The position numbers were made by a program, and so were the translations under genes. DNA of 64,000 bases from NCBI GenBank assembly GCA_019634795.1, contig JAHCAR010000005.1:124001-188000 (forward strand), in the 5' to 3' direction. The stretch's first letter is position 1. The number at the start of each line of letters is the position of its first letter. Source of the stretch: Dokdonella sp. (GTDB taxonomy: Bacteria; Pseudomonadota; Gammaproteobacteria; Xanthomonadales; Rhodanobacteraceae). A model generated the notes under the pieces. It had not been told where the DNA came from, did no database searches, and saw nothing but the letters and a program-made list of their open reading frames with translations. Shown one piece after another: positions 35,886 through 45,498 of this stretch.

Positions 35886-36839
35886 TCAGAATATCGACAA
35901 ACCGGTCAGTGCGGTAAAGCGGTCGAGTGCTGCTGCCCCGGCCAGCGAGTTGCCCTTTTCGTCGAGTCCGGGCGACCAGACCGCGAGGGCCAGGGCGTTC
36001 GGCACCACGGCGACGATGCCGCCACCGACACCGCTCTTGGCTGGCAGGCCGACGCGGAAAGCGAATTCACCGGCCGCGTCGTAGGTTCCGCAGGTCAGCA
36101 TCAGCGCATTGATGCGCTTGGCCCGCTCGGCGCTGATCACGGACTGGCCGCTGCGCTGGCAGCGTCCGCGATTGGCCAGGTACAGAAAGGCACGGGCCAG
36201 GTCCAGGCAGCTCATCTGCAGCGCGCATTGATGGAAGTAGAAATCGAGCACGCGCTCGACCGGGTTGTCGAGGTTCCTGAAGCTGCGAATGAAATTGGCC
36301 AAGGCCGCATTGCGGTAGCCGGCATCGCGCTCCGAAGCGGCGACCTCCTCGTCCATGACGATGGCGCGATTGTCGGCACGCGCGCGCACGAACTCGAGCA
36401 GATCGGCCTGCGCTGTCGGCGTGCTCGAAAGAATAACGTCGGCAACCACATGGGCGCCGGCATTGATCAGCGGATTGCGCGGGATGCCCGACTCGCGCTC
36501 GAGCTGGACCAGCGAATTGAAGGCACTGCCCGAGGGTTCGCGTCCGACCCGTTTCCAGAGATCGCCCCCAAGGGCCTCGAGGGCCAGGGTCAGCGTGAAC
36601 ACCTTCGAGATGCTCTGGATCGAGAACGGCGTTGCCGCATCACCGACCTCGAACACGCGCCCGTCCAGGGTGGCCACGGCCATGCCGAAGCGGTCCGCGG
36701 GAACCTCGGCCAGGCGCGGAATGTAGGCAGCCACCTTGCCCTGGCCAACCAGGTCCTGCACGTCTTCGGCGATGCGGGCGAGCGTGGCGGCGAAATCGAG
36801 CCGGGCCACGAGGTCAGCGGTATTTTCCTCGGGATTCAT
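35886..36839 (-). CDS. glsA: Glutaminase GlsA
   Basis: 317 residues. Hydrolyses glutamine to glutamate and ammonia in the cytoplasm. The catalytic Ser-x-x-Lys is S76-I-S-K79 within F-S-I-Q-S-I-S-K-V. Other family marks are F-N-S-L, P-R-N-P-L-I-N-A-G-A, and L-P-A-K-S-G-V-G-G-G-I. The family includes E. coli YbaS and YneH. It opens the operon with FNT and permease genes; the peroxiredoxin-like gene lies 64 bases upstream on the same strand. Confidence 0.95.
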   Translation of the reverse strand: MNPEENTADLVARLDFAATLARIAEDVQDLVGQGKVAAYIPRLAEVPADRFGMAVATLDGRVFEVGDAATPFSIQSISKVFTLTLALEALGGDLWKRVGREPSGSAFNSLVQLERESGIPRNPLINAGAHVVADVILSSTPTAQADLLEFVRARADNRAIVMDEEVAASERDAGYRNAALANFIRSFRNLDNPVERVLDFYFHQCALQMSCLDLARAFLYLANRGRCQRSGQSVISAERAKRINALMLTCGTYDAAGEFAFRVGLPAKSGVGGGIVAVVPNALALAVWSPGLDEKGNSLAGAAALDRFTALTGLSIF

Positions 36840-36903
36840 GCGGCCATGTTCGCATGCACGGGTATGCCGTCCCAGACCCGCGACGCGAATCCGCCCTGGT
36901 CGT

Positions 36904-37563
36904 TCAGCTTTCCGGCTTCAGGTACTGCTTGCGCTCTGCAATCGCCTTCGCCGCCGCGAGTACGACCGAACCAGGCACGCGGACCTTGTAGTCAGGATGG
37001 CTGTAGGAAAACTGGAGGATGCCTTGCGCATCGACGATGAAGACCGAGGGCACCGGGAGGGCGTGGTGGCTTTCGCCGGAAGCCTCTTCGAGGTCGATGC
37101 CGTAACCGTGATACTTCTCGATCGTCGCATCGTCGACGCGATAGCCGATGCCGAATGCGGCCAGTGCCTCGGCCCTGCTGTCGGAAAGCAGGACGTAGTC
37201 GAGCTTGTCCCTGCTCATCGTTCGCGAGAGCTCCTCGGGTCGATCGGGACTGATCGCGATGAGCCGGTAGCCCAGCGCCTCGACGTCCTTGACGATCAGG
37301 CGCAAGTCGCTGAGCTGCAGATTGCAGTAGGGGCACCAGCCGCCGCGGTAGAAAACCAGGATCGCGGGCTTGCCGTCGACCTGCGCGCGCAAGCTGGTCT
37401 GCTTGCCATCGGTCGTGCGCAACGCAACCTCAGGCATCTTTGAACCGAGCAGCAGCGGACGTACCTGCTCGGCCGACGCGGCAAGTTCGACTGCTGGCGC
37501 CGATGCAGACGCAGCCATCAGCAGCACCGTCAACAACAAGACTCTGAGCACGTGTTTCTCCAT
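36904..37563 (-). CDS. Peroxiredoxin-like exported protein
   Basis: 219 residues. A signal peptide (to about residue 25) precedes an AhpC/TSA-type thioredoxin fold with F-Y-R-G-G-W-C-P-Y-C (Cys77, Cys80). This GGWCPYC motif marks the peroxiredoxin-like family (COG1225-related); members may act as periplasmic thiol peroxidases. The later D-Y-V-L-L-S-D and L-P-V-P-S-V-F-I-V-D segments fit the fold. It is on the same strand as the glutaminase operon and could be co-transcribed. Confidence 0.88.
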   Translation of the reverse strand: MEKHVLRVLLLTVLLMAASASAPAVELAASAEQVRPLLLGSKMPEVALRTTDGKQTSLRAQVDGKPAILVFYRGGWCPYCNLQLSDLRLIVKDVEALGYRLIAISPDRPEELSRTMSRDKLDYVLLSDSRAEALAAFGIGYRVDDATIEKYHGYGIDLEEASGESHHALPVPSVFIVDAQGILQFSYSHPDYKVRVPGSVVLAAAKAIAERKQYLKPES

Positions 37564-37668
37564 CCGGTTCGATTCCCATCAACGACAGGAAAAAGGCGAA
37601 ATTTCTTTCATGCAGCCTTGTCGATCCGCAGGCACGAACGCGCCATGGCCCTTGCTGCTTGCGGTCGC

Positions 37669-38541
37669 TCAGTCCGACCGCGCCGCGGAACAATCCGGTT
37701 CGGCCAGCGCCTCACCGGAAAACGCCTGGCGCAGCACATCGCGCTCGAGGCCACGGAAGATGGTCGCGTGCTGCAGCTCGGGATGGGGCGCATAGGTCCA
37801 GCGCAGGCCGGGCAGCGGATTGCGACACAGCGCGTCGACCAGGTGAGCAGCCGAGTTGCCGCTGTCGCCTGCGGCGGCGAGGATCAGCCGCGCCTGCATT
37901 CCGGCGTTCGTCTCGAGTCGGCTTCCCGCCTCGCGCCACCATTGCTCGGCATTCCACCATAGGCTCGGGTCGAGGGCGATATGGGTATCGAACAGGCCTG
38001 GCTGCACGAACAGCGTCTCGACGACGAACAATCCTGCCAGTGATTCACCGATGATCGAGCGTTCCCCCGAGACCTTGTAGAAAGTTCCGATCAGGGGCAT
38101 CAGTTCGCGTTCGATGAAGGCGCGAAACGTCGCTGAGCCGCCGACCACCGCTGCGATTTCGCGGTCCGAGGCGATATCGGTCGGTCCGGTCAGGTCGCGA
38201 CGCCGCTCGGTGTTCTCGATGCCGACCAGCAGCATCGGCGGAATGTCCGCCGACCTGATCAGGGCATCGAGGGCCTCGACGAGGTGCGGGAAGTCCTCTT
38301 TTTCGCCGCCATCGAGCATGTAGAGGACCGGATAGCGTCGATCCGCCTTGCTGTCGTAGCCCGGTGGCACGTAGACATTGACGACGCGCGTTTCCGCCAG
38401 CAGCGTCGACGGAACGCGCAAGGTCAGATGGGCCGGCATCGGTTCGTCGGCGCGCGCAGGCGCCAGGCAGGCCAGCGCCAGCACTGCCGCGGCCAGCCAT
38501 GGAAGATTCAGAACGAGATCAAGTCGAAACAGGGTTCGCAT
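37669..38541 (-). CDS. Secreted esterase (PF00756-type alpha/beta hydrolase)
   Basis: 290 residues. The signal peptide ends near A-R-A-D (residues 29-32). The catalytic serine is S167 in G-E-S-L-A-G. The N-terminal V-Y-V-P-P-G-Y and Y-P-V-L-Y-M-L-D-G-G match the putative esterase / enterochelin-esterase-like family. The preferred substrate is unknown. It sits 105 bases upstream of the peroxiredoxin-like gene on the same strand. Confidence 0.88.
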   Translation of the reverse strand: MRTLFRLDLVLNLPWLAAAVLALACLAPARADEPMPAHLTLRVPSTLLAETRVVNVYVPPGYDSKADRRYPVLYMLDGGEKEDFPHLVEALDALIRSADIPPMLLVGIENTERRRDLTGPTDIASDREIAAVVGGSATFRAFIERELMPLIGTFYKVSGERSIIGESLAGLFVVETLFVQPGLFDTHIALDPSLWWNAEQWWREAGSRLETNAGMQARLILAAAGDSGNSAAHLVDALCRNPLPGLRWTYAPHPELQHATIFRGLERDVLRQAFSGEALAEPDCSAARSD

Positions 38542-38683
38542 CGCATTTCATCGGTTTGCGCGGTCCGCATCACTTTAACGTGATTCGCCGGAGCTCGGCT
38601 CGGTCCGGGCGCAGCCGAACCGGCAGCCGCCCGAATCATGGCATGTATCATGGCGCTCCCCTGACCAGGAGTTTCTTTCACCG

Positions 38684-40147
38684 ATGGGCGGCAGCGACAG
38701 CGGGAATTCGGCGGAAAAGCCCACGGCACACTGGCGCACCGCCGCACAGGAACTGTTTTCACCCGTGCACTGGCGACGCCGCATCCTGTTCTGGTCGGGC
38801 GCGATCCTGGTCGGCCTCGCCGCGGTCGGCTTCGCCCAGGCTGCCGACCGTGCCTTCGGTCTTTTCCAGAAAATCGTCGCCCACAGTTCGTGGTGGCCGT
38901 TCCTGATCACGCCACTGATTTTCGCCCTGCTCGCCTGGGTCACCGAGGGCGCCCTCAAGCCGACGCGCGGATCCGGCATACCGCAGGCGATCGCGGCCCT
39001 GAAGCTGGAAGACGAGCCGTTCCGGCGCAGCCTGCTCAGCGTGCGCATGGCGGTCGGAAAAATGGCCCTGACCCTGACTGCCTTGATCGGCGGCGCCTCG
39101 ATCGGCCGCGAAGGACCCACCGTGCACGTCGGCGCAGGATTGCTGTATTCGCTAGGACGGCGCTTCGGTTTCGACGACCCGGCCGCCAGCGCGCGCTTCA
39201 TCCTGGCCGGCTCGGCGGCGGGCCTCGCGGCCGCCTTCAATACGCCGCTGGCCGGTGTCGTGTTCGCCATCGAGGAAATGAGCGGCGCGTTCGAGCATCG
39301 CATGAGCGGCATCCTGCTGACCGCAGTCATCATGGCCGGCGTGGTCTCGCTCGGCATCCTCGGCAACTATGCGTATTTCGGTCGCCTCGACATCGGCTTG
39401 CCGCTCGGCAAGGCCTGGTTCGCGGTACTTGCAACCGGCGGTCTCTGCGGCCTCGCCGGAGGACTTTTCGCGCGCCTGATCATCCCCCACCATGGCGGCT
39501 TTCGCGGCTTCATCGGTCGCCTGCGCAAGCGCCAGCCGGTAGTCTTCGCGGCCGCCTGCGGACTGGTCCTGGTCCTGCTCAGCCAGCTCACCGACACCGG
39601 CCTGTACGGCACCGGCTATCCGCAGGCCCGGGCCATCCTTGAAGGCCATGGGCATGCCGTCGAGGCCTTCGGGGTACTCAAGTTCTGCGGCAACATTGCT
39701 TCATTCTGGGCCGGCATACCGGGCGGCATCTTCTCCCCGGCCTTGTCGGTCGGGGCCGGCCTCGGCGCCAACATCAGCACCTTCCTGCCCGGTTCCGACC
39801 CGTCCGCGGTTGTCCTGCTGGCGATGGCGGCCTATCTCGCCGGCGTAACCCAGGCGCCGCTCACCGCCGCGGTGATTTCGATGGAGCTCACCGCGAACCA
39901 GCAGATGGCCCTGCCGATCATGGCCGCCTGCCTGATCGCCCGGGCCAGTTCTTCGCTGATTTGCCGCAAGCCGGTGTACAAGGCCCTGGCCGACAACCTC
40001 ATCGAAGCCTACGAGCAGTTCGCAGGCGAGGCCAGGACGACGACGCCGAAACCGGCGTCGGCAGAGCCCTTGCCGATCGTCGACGACGAAACGCAAACCG
40101 ATGCGGAGATTGCGGCCGCAAGGAAACCGGATCCCCCGGCCGCGTGA
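38684..40147 (+). CDS. ClC-family chloride channel/antiporter
   Basis: 487 residues. The family signature motifs are G-S-G-I-P (96-100), G-R-E-G-P-T-V (141-147, with the gating glutamate E143), and G-I-F-S-P-A-L-S. The preserved gating glutamate suggests a proton-coupled chloride antiporter like E. coli ClcA rather than a pure channel. About twelve membrane helices and a short charged C-terminus are visible. ClcA supports extreme acid resistance in E. coli. Confidence 0.94.
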   Translation: MGGSDSGNSAEKPTAHWRTAAQELFSPVHWRRRILFWSGAILVGLAAVGFAQAADRAFGLFQKIVAHSSWWPFLITPLIFALLAWVTEGALKPTRGSGIPQAIAALKLEDEPFRRSLLSVRMAVGKMALTLTALIGGASIGREGPTVHVGAGLLYSLGRRFGFDDPAASARFILAGSAAGLAAAFNTPLAGVVFAIEEMSGAFEHRMSGILLTAVIMAGVVSLGILGNYAYFGRLDIGLPLGKAWFAVLATGGLCGLAGGLFARLIIPHHGGFRGFIGRLRKRQPVVFAAACGLVLVLLSQLTDTGLYGTGYPQARAILEGHGHAVEAFGVLKFCGNIASFWAGIPGGIFSPALSVGAGLGANISTFLPGSDPSAVVLLAMAAYLAGVTQAPLTAAVISMELTANQQMALPIMAACLIARASSSLICRKPVYKALADNLIEAYEQFAGEARTTTPKPASAEPLPIVDDETQTDAEIAAARKPDPPAA

Positions 40148-40222
40148 ACGCCCGTTCCTGGCCGGCGTCCAGGATCACCCCTCTGCGACCAACGAAAGCG
40201 CGCGGCCCTGCAGTCGGCTGGA

Positions 40223-40483
40223 TCAGTCCGCCTTGGCCGGATCGCCGGCGTTCAGGAGATAAGGCTCGACCTTGCCCTTGACCTTGATCGTGATCGGTTG
40301 CCCACGCCGGTCCAGCGAGCGTCCCGCCGCGACCCGGATCCAGCCCTCGCTGACGCAGTACTCCTCCACGGTGGTCCGTTCCTCGCCATTGAAGCGGATG
40401 CCGACGCCACGGGCGAGCAGATCGGCATCGTGATACGGGCTTTTTGGATCGACCGAGAGTCGGTCGGGCAATTGATCGGTCAT
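40223..40483 (-). CDS. DUF3297 family protein
   Basis: 86 residues. D-R-L-S-V-D-P-K-S-P-Y-H and G-I-R-F-N-G-x-E-R-T-x-V-E-E-Y are the conserved DUF3297 segments. These are small cytoplasmic proteins of unknown function. The ATG at 40483 gives the family N-terminus. It precedes the VOC gene's end and shares its strand. Confidence 0.9.
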   Translation of the reverse strand: MTDQLPDRLSVDPKSPYHDADLLARGVGIRFNGEERTTVEEYCVSEGWIRVAAGRSLDRRGQPITIKVKGKVEPYLLNAGDPAKAD

Positions 40484-40627
40484 GCGGGAGAGGTCCTCGG
40501 GTCCGGATCTGGTTTCGACAACCCGCAATCCTAAGGGAAGCTGGCCCGAAGTGCGCGACCCGGGCACCGCGCCGGGTCTGCAGCTGTTCGCATCATCCGG
40601 CCGCCGAAGCCGATGCTGGCCGCAGGA

Positions 40628-41014
40628 TCAGGACGATGCCGGTGCGGCGACCATGCAGAACACGTTGAGCTTGTTGCCGTCGAGATCGCGAAAGTAGCCG
40701 GCGTAGAAGCCCGGACCACGCGGTCCGGCAGGACCCTCGCTACGGCCGCCCAGTTCGATCGCCCTGGCGTAAAGGCGATCGACCTTGTCCGGGCTATCGA
40801 CGACGAGGGCGACCATCGTGCCATTGCCGACACTGGCCGGAGCGCCGTCGTACGGCAGGATGACGCCGAGCGCCGGCTGGTCCGGACGTACCGCCCAGGC
40901 GATGAATCGCTCCGATTGCATGTGCCGTTTCGCACCGATTTCGGCGAGCAGCGCATCGTAGAAGTTCCCCGCGCGAGAGAGGTCGTTGGTGCCGAGGGTG
41001 ACATAGCCGATCAT
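40628..41014 (-). CDS. VOC family (glyoxalase-like) protein
   Basis: 128 residues forming a single vicinal oxygen chelate domain pair: M-I-G-Y-V-T-L-G-T-N-D-L-S-R-A-G-N-F-Y-D at the start and F-R-D-L-D-G-N-K-L-N-V-F at the end. The pattern matches proteins of the glyoxalase/bleomycin resistance superfamily; the reaction is unknown. The ATG at 41014 removes an extension without conservation. Confidence 0.88.
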   Translation of the reverse strand: MIGYVTLGTNDLSRAGNFYDALLAEIGAKRHMQSERFIAWAVRPDQPALGVILPYDGAPASVGNGTMVALVVDSPDKVDRLYARAIELGGRSEGPAGPRGPGFYAGYFRDLDGNKLNVFCMVAAPASS

Positions 41015-41281
41015 CGCAAGACTTCCTCCACCGGGCAGCAAAGACGGGTATGCCGACGATACTCCGATCCGCGCATGGGCGGGCGCCATCGATCGATGGT
41101 CGCTGGCCTCCTCCAGAAGGTCAGAATGGCAGGACCGACGAGGCTGGAATGAGACACAGCTCGCCGTTACCCCTTGTAAGGACCCGGCAACTTATGCATG
41201 ATCCGGCTCGGGTTGAGCCGACCTCGTCCTCGAGGTCCGGTCTGACTGGGGCTTGAGACGTAGTGGGGGAGCCGGCGCTGC

Positions 41282-42202
41282 ATGCACTGCCGGTCATTGC
41301 GTTTCTTGGCGTGTATCGCGTCTTGGGAGACAGCATTGCGGACGATACTGTTCGGCGGCGTTTTCGCGGCTATGTGTGGGTGCGCGTGTGCAACGACCGG
41401 GACCGATACCCCGGCGTCGCCGTCCGCCAGCGGCGACGGCTCCGATATCAGGATCGTGCGCCAGGATGTGTCGTCCACCTTGCCGGCTGGCCAGGCACTG
41501 GTCGTCGACAATCCCTACGGCGATGTCCGCCTGCGCTTCGGTGGCTACGAGAACGTGCTGGAACTGCATGCAGTGACCCAGCAGCCTGCGGCCGGCAAGA
41601 CCATTGCATTGAAACCTTCGGTCGACGGCGACCGCTACCGGATTGCGCCACGCCTGCCGGAAGGCACGCTGGTCGCGCCCGGGCAACGCCTCGACATGGT
41701 CATCCTCGTCCCGCTCGGCCACGCGGTCAGCGTGCATACCGAACGTGGCCTGATCGAAAGCCGCGGCGTGCGCGCCGACATCGAGCTGCGATCGACGGCA
41801 GGCGACATCGCCGTGCGCGGCACCCAGGGCAGCGTCCATGCGGAAACCGGTCCGGGATCGATCGAAGCCTCGCTCGGCAAGGCTCCGGCGGGTTCGCGGC
41901 AACGCCTTGCGACGAGCACCGGCAACATCATTCTCGCCGTCGACGATGGCCTCGACGCCCATCTCGAACTGGCCACCTCGGCGGCCTTCGCCACCGAGTA
42001 CTCGCTGCAGGTGACGCACCTGCCGGGGCAGGAACCGAACAAGCAGGCCCGTGCCCTGGTCGGCGACGACCGGGCGAGCATTGTTGTGGAAAGCCGGCGC
42101 GGAGAGATCCGCCTGTTGCGCCGGAGCGGATTCATGTCGACCGATCCTGAATCCGGCCAGAAAGAGGAAACCGAAGAGGAAGCGGATAGCGATAGTGATT
42201 GA
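41282..42202 (+). CDS. Exported DUF4097-like beta-helix protein
   Basis: 306 residues (an in-frame TTG at 41336 after GGGAGA is also a plausible start). The N-terminus is a hydrophobic segment followed by Cys-rich A-A-M-C-G-C, so it is exported, possibly as a lipoprotein. The middle contains repeats of short beta strands with R-S-T-A-G-D-I and S-V-H-A-E-T-G-P-G-S-I-E-A-S-L-G, as in DUF4097-type parallel beta-helix proteins. A strongly acidic tail ends the chain. The function is unknown. It is followed 80 bases later by the large PKD/PPC protein. Confidence 0.75.
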   Translation: MHCRSLRFLACIASWETALRTILFGGVFAAMCGCACATTGTDTPASPSASGDGSDIRIVRQDVSSTLPAGQALVVDNPYGDVRLRFGGYENVLELHAVTQQPAAGKTIALKPSVDGDRYRIAPRLPEGTLVAPGQRLDMVILVPLGHAVSVHTERGLIESRGVRADIELRSTAGDIAVRGTQGSVHAETGPGSIEASLGKAPAGSRQRLATSTGNIILAVDDGLDAHLELATSAAFATEYSLQVTHLPGQEPNKQARALVGDDRASIVVESRRGEIRLLRRSGFMSTDPESGQKEETEEEADSDSD

Positions 42203-42284
42203 CGCACGCGCCCCCTGCCCGGCCGCACCCTCGGCCGGCACCGGGCGCACGGATTTCAAATGATTCCCGTATGAGGACAGATTG

Positions 42285-45200
42285 ATGAATTTCCGTAATT
42301 GCACCTACGCCGGCGTCCTGCTGGCGCTGCTGCTCGGTTGCAGCGGCTCCGCCCTCGCGGCGTCCGAAACCAGCGTATCGAATGGCGTCCAGATCGGCGA
42401 GCCGGTCTCCGCCGTCGGCATCGACGTCGACCTGCGCGACGTTCCGGTAGCCGCGGCCTGGCGGCCCGGAATGCCGATCAAGGAAGCGCACAAGCGCCAG
42501 TTCTTTCCACCGGACCGCATCAATACCGCGGCACCCTCGTGGCTGCTGACCGAACCCGACCGCCTGCCCGAGCTGCAGAAGCTCTGGGACGACAACAGGT
42601 CGCCGTTCACCTCGCAATACCGCTCGGAAACCCGGGTCAGCATCAACAACGGCAACACCGGCGTTTCGCCGGGCGATCCGGTGGTCGACGTCAGCGCCAG
42701 CCACATCATCTACGGTGTCAACGGCAGCAGCGGCACCACCTTCACGATCTACAACAAGTCCGGCACCAAGCTGGCCGGACCGACCACGTTCTCGTCTCTC
42801 GCACCGTCCGGCGACGGCTGCCGCACCTCGGTCAGCGATCCGATCGTGCTGTTCGATCGTCTGGCCAACCGCTGGTTCCTGCTCGAAATGGGCGGCAGCT
42901 CCTCGGCGGCCAAGATGTGCATCTACGTTTCGAAGACGTCCGACCCGGTTTCCGGCGGCTGGTGGTTCTACGGGTTCTCGACCCCGACCCAGAACGACTA
43001 TCCGCATTGCGGCGTCTGGAACAACGCCTATGTCTGCACCGACAACGAAGGCCAGAGCAACGTCACCGCCTACGCCTACGATCGCGCCAACATGCTCAAT
43101 GGCGCCACGGCGCGCGCGCAGCAGCGCTTCGCCAGCGTACCGAAGCTCGGCGGCTATGGCTTCCAAGCCCTGACTCCTGCCACCTTCATGGGTGATACCG
43201 CGCATGCTCCGCCGGCATCGACCCGGCAGATCCTCGCCCGCCACAACGACGACGAGGCCCATGCCGGCGGTTCGGCCGACACCACCCGCGATTTCATCGA
43301 CCTGTACTCGATCGACATCGACTGGAACACGCCGTCGAACAGCAGCATCAGCACGCTGCCACGCATCCCGATCACCGAGTACAACAGCTGGTTCCGCAAC
43401 TACTCGACGTTCGCGACCGTGCCGCAGCCGGGATCCTCGTCCCTGCTCGACCCGATCCGCGAGGTCATCCTCAACTCGCTCGTCTACCGCAACATGGGCA
43501 GCTACGAGTCGATCGTCGGCCAGTTCGCGACCAACGTTAATGCGGCGCGCACCGGCACCGTGGTCAACGCCGGCATCCGCTGGTTCGAACTGCGCAAGAT
43601 CGGCAGCGGCAACTGGACGCTGCAGCAGGAAGGCACGTTCGCGCCGGGCGATACCAGCACCCATCACCTGCTCGGCACGATCGCCAGCGACAACAAGGGC
43701 AACATCGCGCTGGGCTACAACAAGACCAAGACGAGTTCGCCGACAGTCTATGCGAGCCTCGGCTACACCGGGCGCATGGCCTCCGATCCGGCTGGCGTGA
43801 TGACCCTCGGCGAGAACAATGTCGTTTCCGGAGCAGCGGCCGAAACCTCGGGACGCTGGGGCGACTACTACCAGATGGCGGTCGATCCGAGCGACGACTG
43901 CACGTTCTGGATGGTCGGCATGTACCGTCCATCGGGTAGCTGGAACACGCGTATCCAGGACTTCAAGTTCAGCGATTGCGGCGCGCCGCCCAGCACGTAT
44001 TCGATTTCCGGCACGGTATCGACCGGCTCCGGCGTCGGCATCTCAGGGGTCACCGTCAGCACCGGCACGGTCAGCACGACGACCAACTCGAGCGGCGCCT
44101 ATACGCTGACCAGCCTGGCCAACGGCAGCTACACCCTGACGCCGAGCCTCGGTGGCTACACGTTCTCGCCGACCAGCCGCAGCGTGACCGTGAGCGGGGC
44201 CAACGTCAGTGGCCAGAACTTCACCGGTACCGCCGCCAGCAACAACCCGCCGGTCGCCAACTTCAGCTTCTCGACCAGCGGCCTGGTGGCGAGCTTCACC
44301 GATACCTCGACCGACAGCGATGGTTCGATCGCGTCGCGCTCGTGGAACTTCGGTGACAGCACCACTTCGACCGCGACCAACCCGAGCCACACCTACGCCA
44401 GTTCGGGCACCTACAGCGTGACCCTGACGGTTACCGACAACGGCGGCGCCAGCAACGCGGTGACCAAGTCGGTCACGGTCAGCGGCGGCGGCAACGTGCT
44501 GGTCAACGGCGTCACCGTGAGCGGCCTGGCCGCCACCACCGGTAACGACGTCAACTACACGATGAACGTGCCGGCCGGCGCGACCGGCCTGAACTTCGTC
44601 ATCTCCGGCGGCACCGGCGATGCCGACCTGTACGTGAAGTTCGGCAGTGCGCCGACCGATACGAGCTACGACTGCCGCCCGTACAGCAACGGCAACTCGG
44701 AATCCTGCCCGATCGCGACCGCCCAGGTCGGCACCTACTACGTCCGGGTCAAGGCCTATGCCAGCTTCACCGGAGTTTCGCTGACCGGAAGCTACTCGAT
44801 CGCAAGCAACAATCCGCCATCGGCGAACTTCAGCTTCACCACGAGCGCGCTCGTGGCCAGCTTCACCGACACCTCCACCGACAGCGACGGCACGATCGCA
44901 TCGCGCTCCTGGAACTTCGGTGACGGTGGCACTTCGACGGCAACCAATCCGAGCCATACCTATGCCTCGGCGGGCACCTACAGCGTCACCCTGACGGCGA
45001 CCGACGACGACGGCGCCAGCAATGCCACGACCAAGTCGGTCACGGTCAGCAGCGGCGGTGGCTGCACGCCATCCGGTACGGTCCTCTGCAATGGGACCGT
45101 GATCACCGGGCTGTCGGCGAGCAAGAACAACTGGACGTCGACCTACACCCTGGTGGTTCCGGCTGGCGCGACCAACCTGTCGTTCAACATGTCCGGAGGA

Positions 45201-45392
45201 ACCGGCGATGCGGACCTGTACGTGCGCCTCGGATCTGCACCGACGACCAGCAGCTACACCTGCCGTCCGTACACGTCGGGCAATACCGAAACCTGCTCGT
45301 TCGCGGCACCGACGGCCGGCACCTACTATGTGCGGATCCGCGCCTATGCCACCTTCTCGGGAGTCAGCCTGACGGCCAGCTACACACCATAA
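42285..45392 (+). CDS. Large secreted protein with carboxypeptidase-like, PKD and PPC domains
   Basis: 1035 residues. A signal peptide (1-25) precedes a ~540-residue N-terminal domain of unknown fold, with no peptidase motif visible. A carboxypeptidase-regulatory-like beta domain follows (568-649), then two tandem modules: PKD (653-735) with PPC (739-841), and PKD (843-924) with PPC (933-1035). The PPC domains share the G-D-A-D-L-Y-V motif and paired cysteines. Proteins of this build are type II-secreted in Xanthomonadales. An in-frame TTG lies one codon before the ATG; the ATG follows GAGGA. A terminator follows the gene. Confidence 0.87.
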   Translation: MNFRNCTYAGVLLALLLGCSGSALAASETSVSNGVQIGEPVSAVGIDVDLRDVPVAAAWRPGMPIKEAHKRQFFPPDRINTAAPSWLLTEPDRLPELQKLWDDNRSPFTSQYRSETRVSINNGNTGVSPGDPVVDVSASHIIYGVNGSSGTTFTIYNKSGTKLAGPTTFSSLAPSGDGCRTSVSDPIVLFDRLANRWFLLEMGGSSSAAKMCIYVSKTSDPVSGGWWFYGFSTPTQNDYPHCGVWNNAYVCTDNEGQSNVTAYAYDRANMLNGATARAQQRFASVPKLGGYGFQALTPATFMGDTAHAPPASTRQILARHNDDEAHAGGSADTTRDFIDLYSIDIDWNTPSNSSISTLPRIPITEYNSWFRNYSTFATVPQPGSSSLLDPIREVILNSLVYRNMGSYESIVGQFATNVNAARTGTVVNAGIRWFELRKIGSGNWTLQQEGTFAPGDTSTHHLLGTIASDNKGNIALGYNKTKTSSPTVYASLGYTGRMASDPAGVMTLGENNVVSGAAAETSGRWGDYYQMAVDPSDDCTFWMVGMYRPSGSWNTRIQDFKFSDCGAPPSTYSISGTVSTGSGVGISGVTVSTGTVSTTTNSSGAYTLTSLANGSYTLTPSLGGYTFSPTSRSVTVSGANVSGQNFTGTAASNNPPVANFSFSTSGLVASFTDTSTDSDGSIASRSWNFGDSTTSTATNPSHTYASSGTYSVTLTVTDNGGASNAVTKSVTVSGGGNVLVNGVTVSGLAATTGNDVNYTMNVPAGATGLNFVISGGTGDADLYVKFGSAPTDTSYDCRPYSNGNSESCPIATAQVGTYYVRVKAYASFTGVSLTGSYSIASNNPPSANFSFTTSALVASFTDTSTDSDGTIASRSWNFGDGGTSTATNPSHTYASAGTYSVTLTATDDDGASNATTKSVTVSSGGGCTPSGTVLCNGTVITGLSASKNNWTSTYTLVVPAGATNLSFNMSGGTGDADLYVRLGSAPTTSSYTCRPYTSGNTETCSFAAPTAGTYYVRIRAYATFSGVSLTASYTP

Positions 45393-45430
45393 GCCGACAG
45401 GACGATTAACCGCCCGAGGGAAATAACCCG

Positions 45431-45462
45431 CGGCGGCCGGAGCGATCCGGCCGCCGTTTTTT
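45431..45462 (+). terminator. Intrinsic terminator
   Basis: A 10-base-pair perfect stem (CGGCGGCCGG / CCGGCCGCCG) with a 6-base loop AGCGAT, directly followed by six T residues. It lies 39 bases after the PKD/PPC gene. Confidence 0.92.
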
Positions 45463-45498
45463 GTGCCCGGAAACGAACCCTGCCGAACCAGGTTTCAG

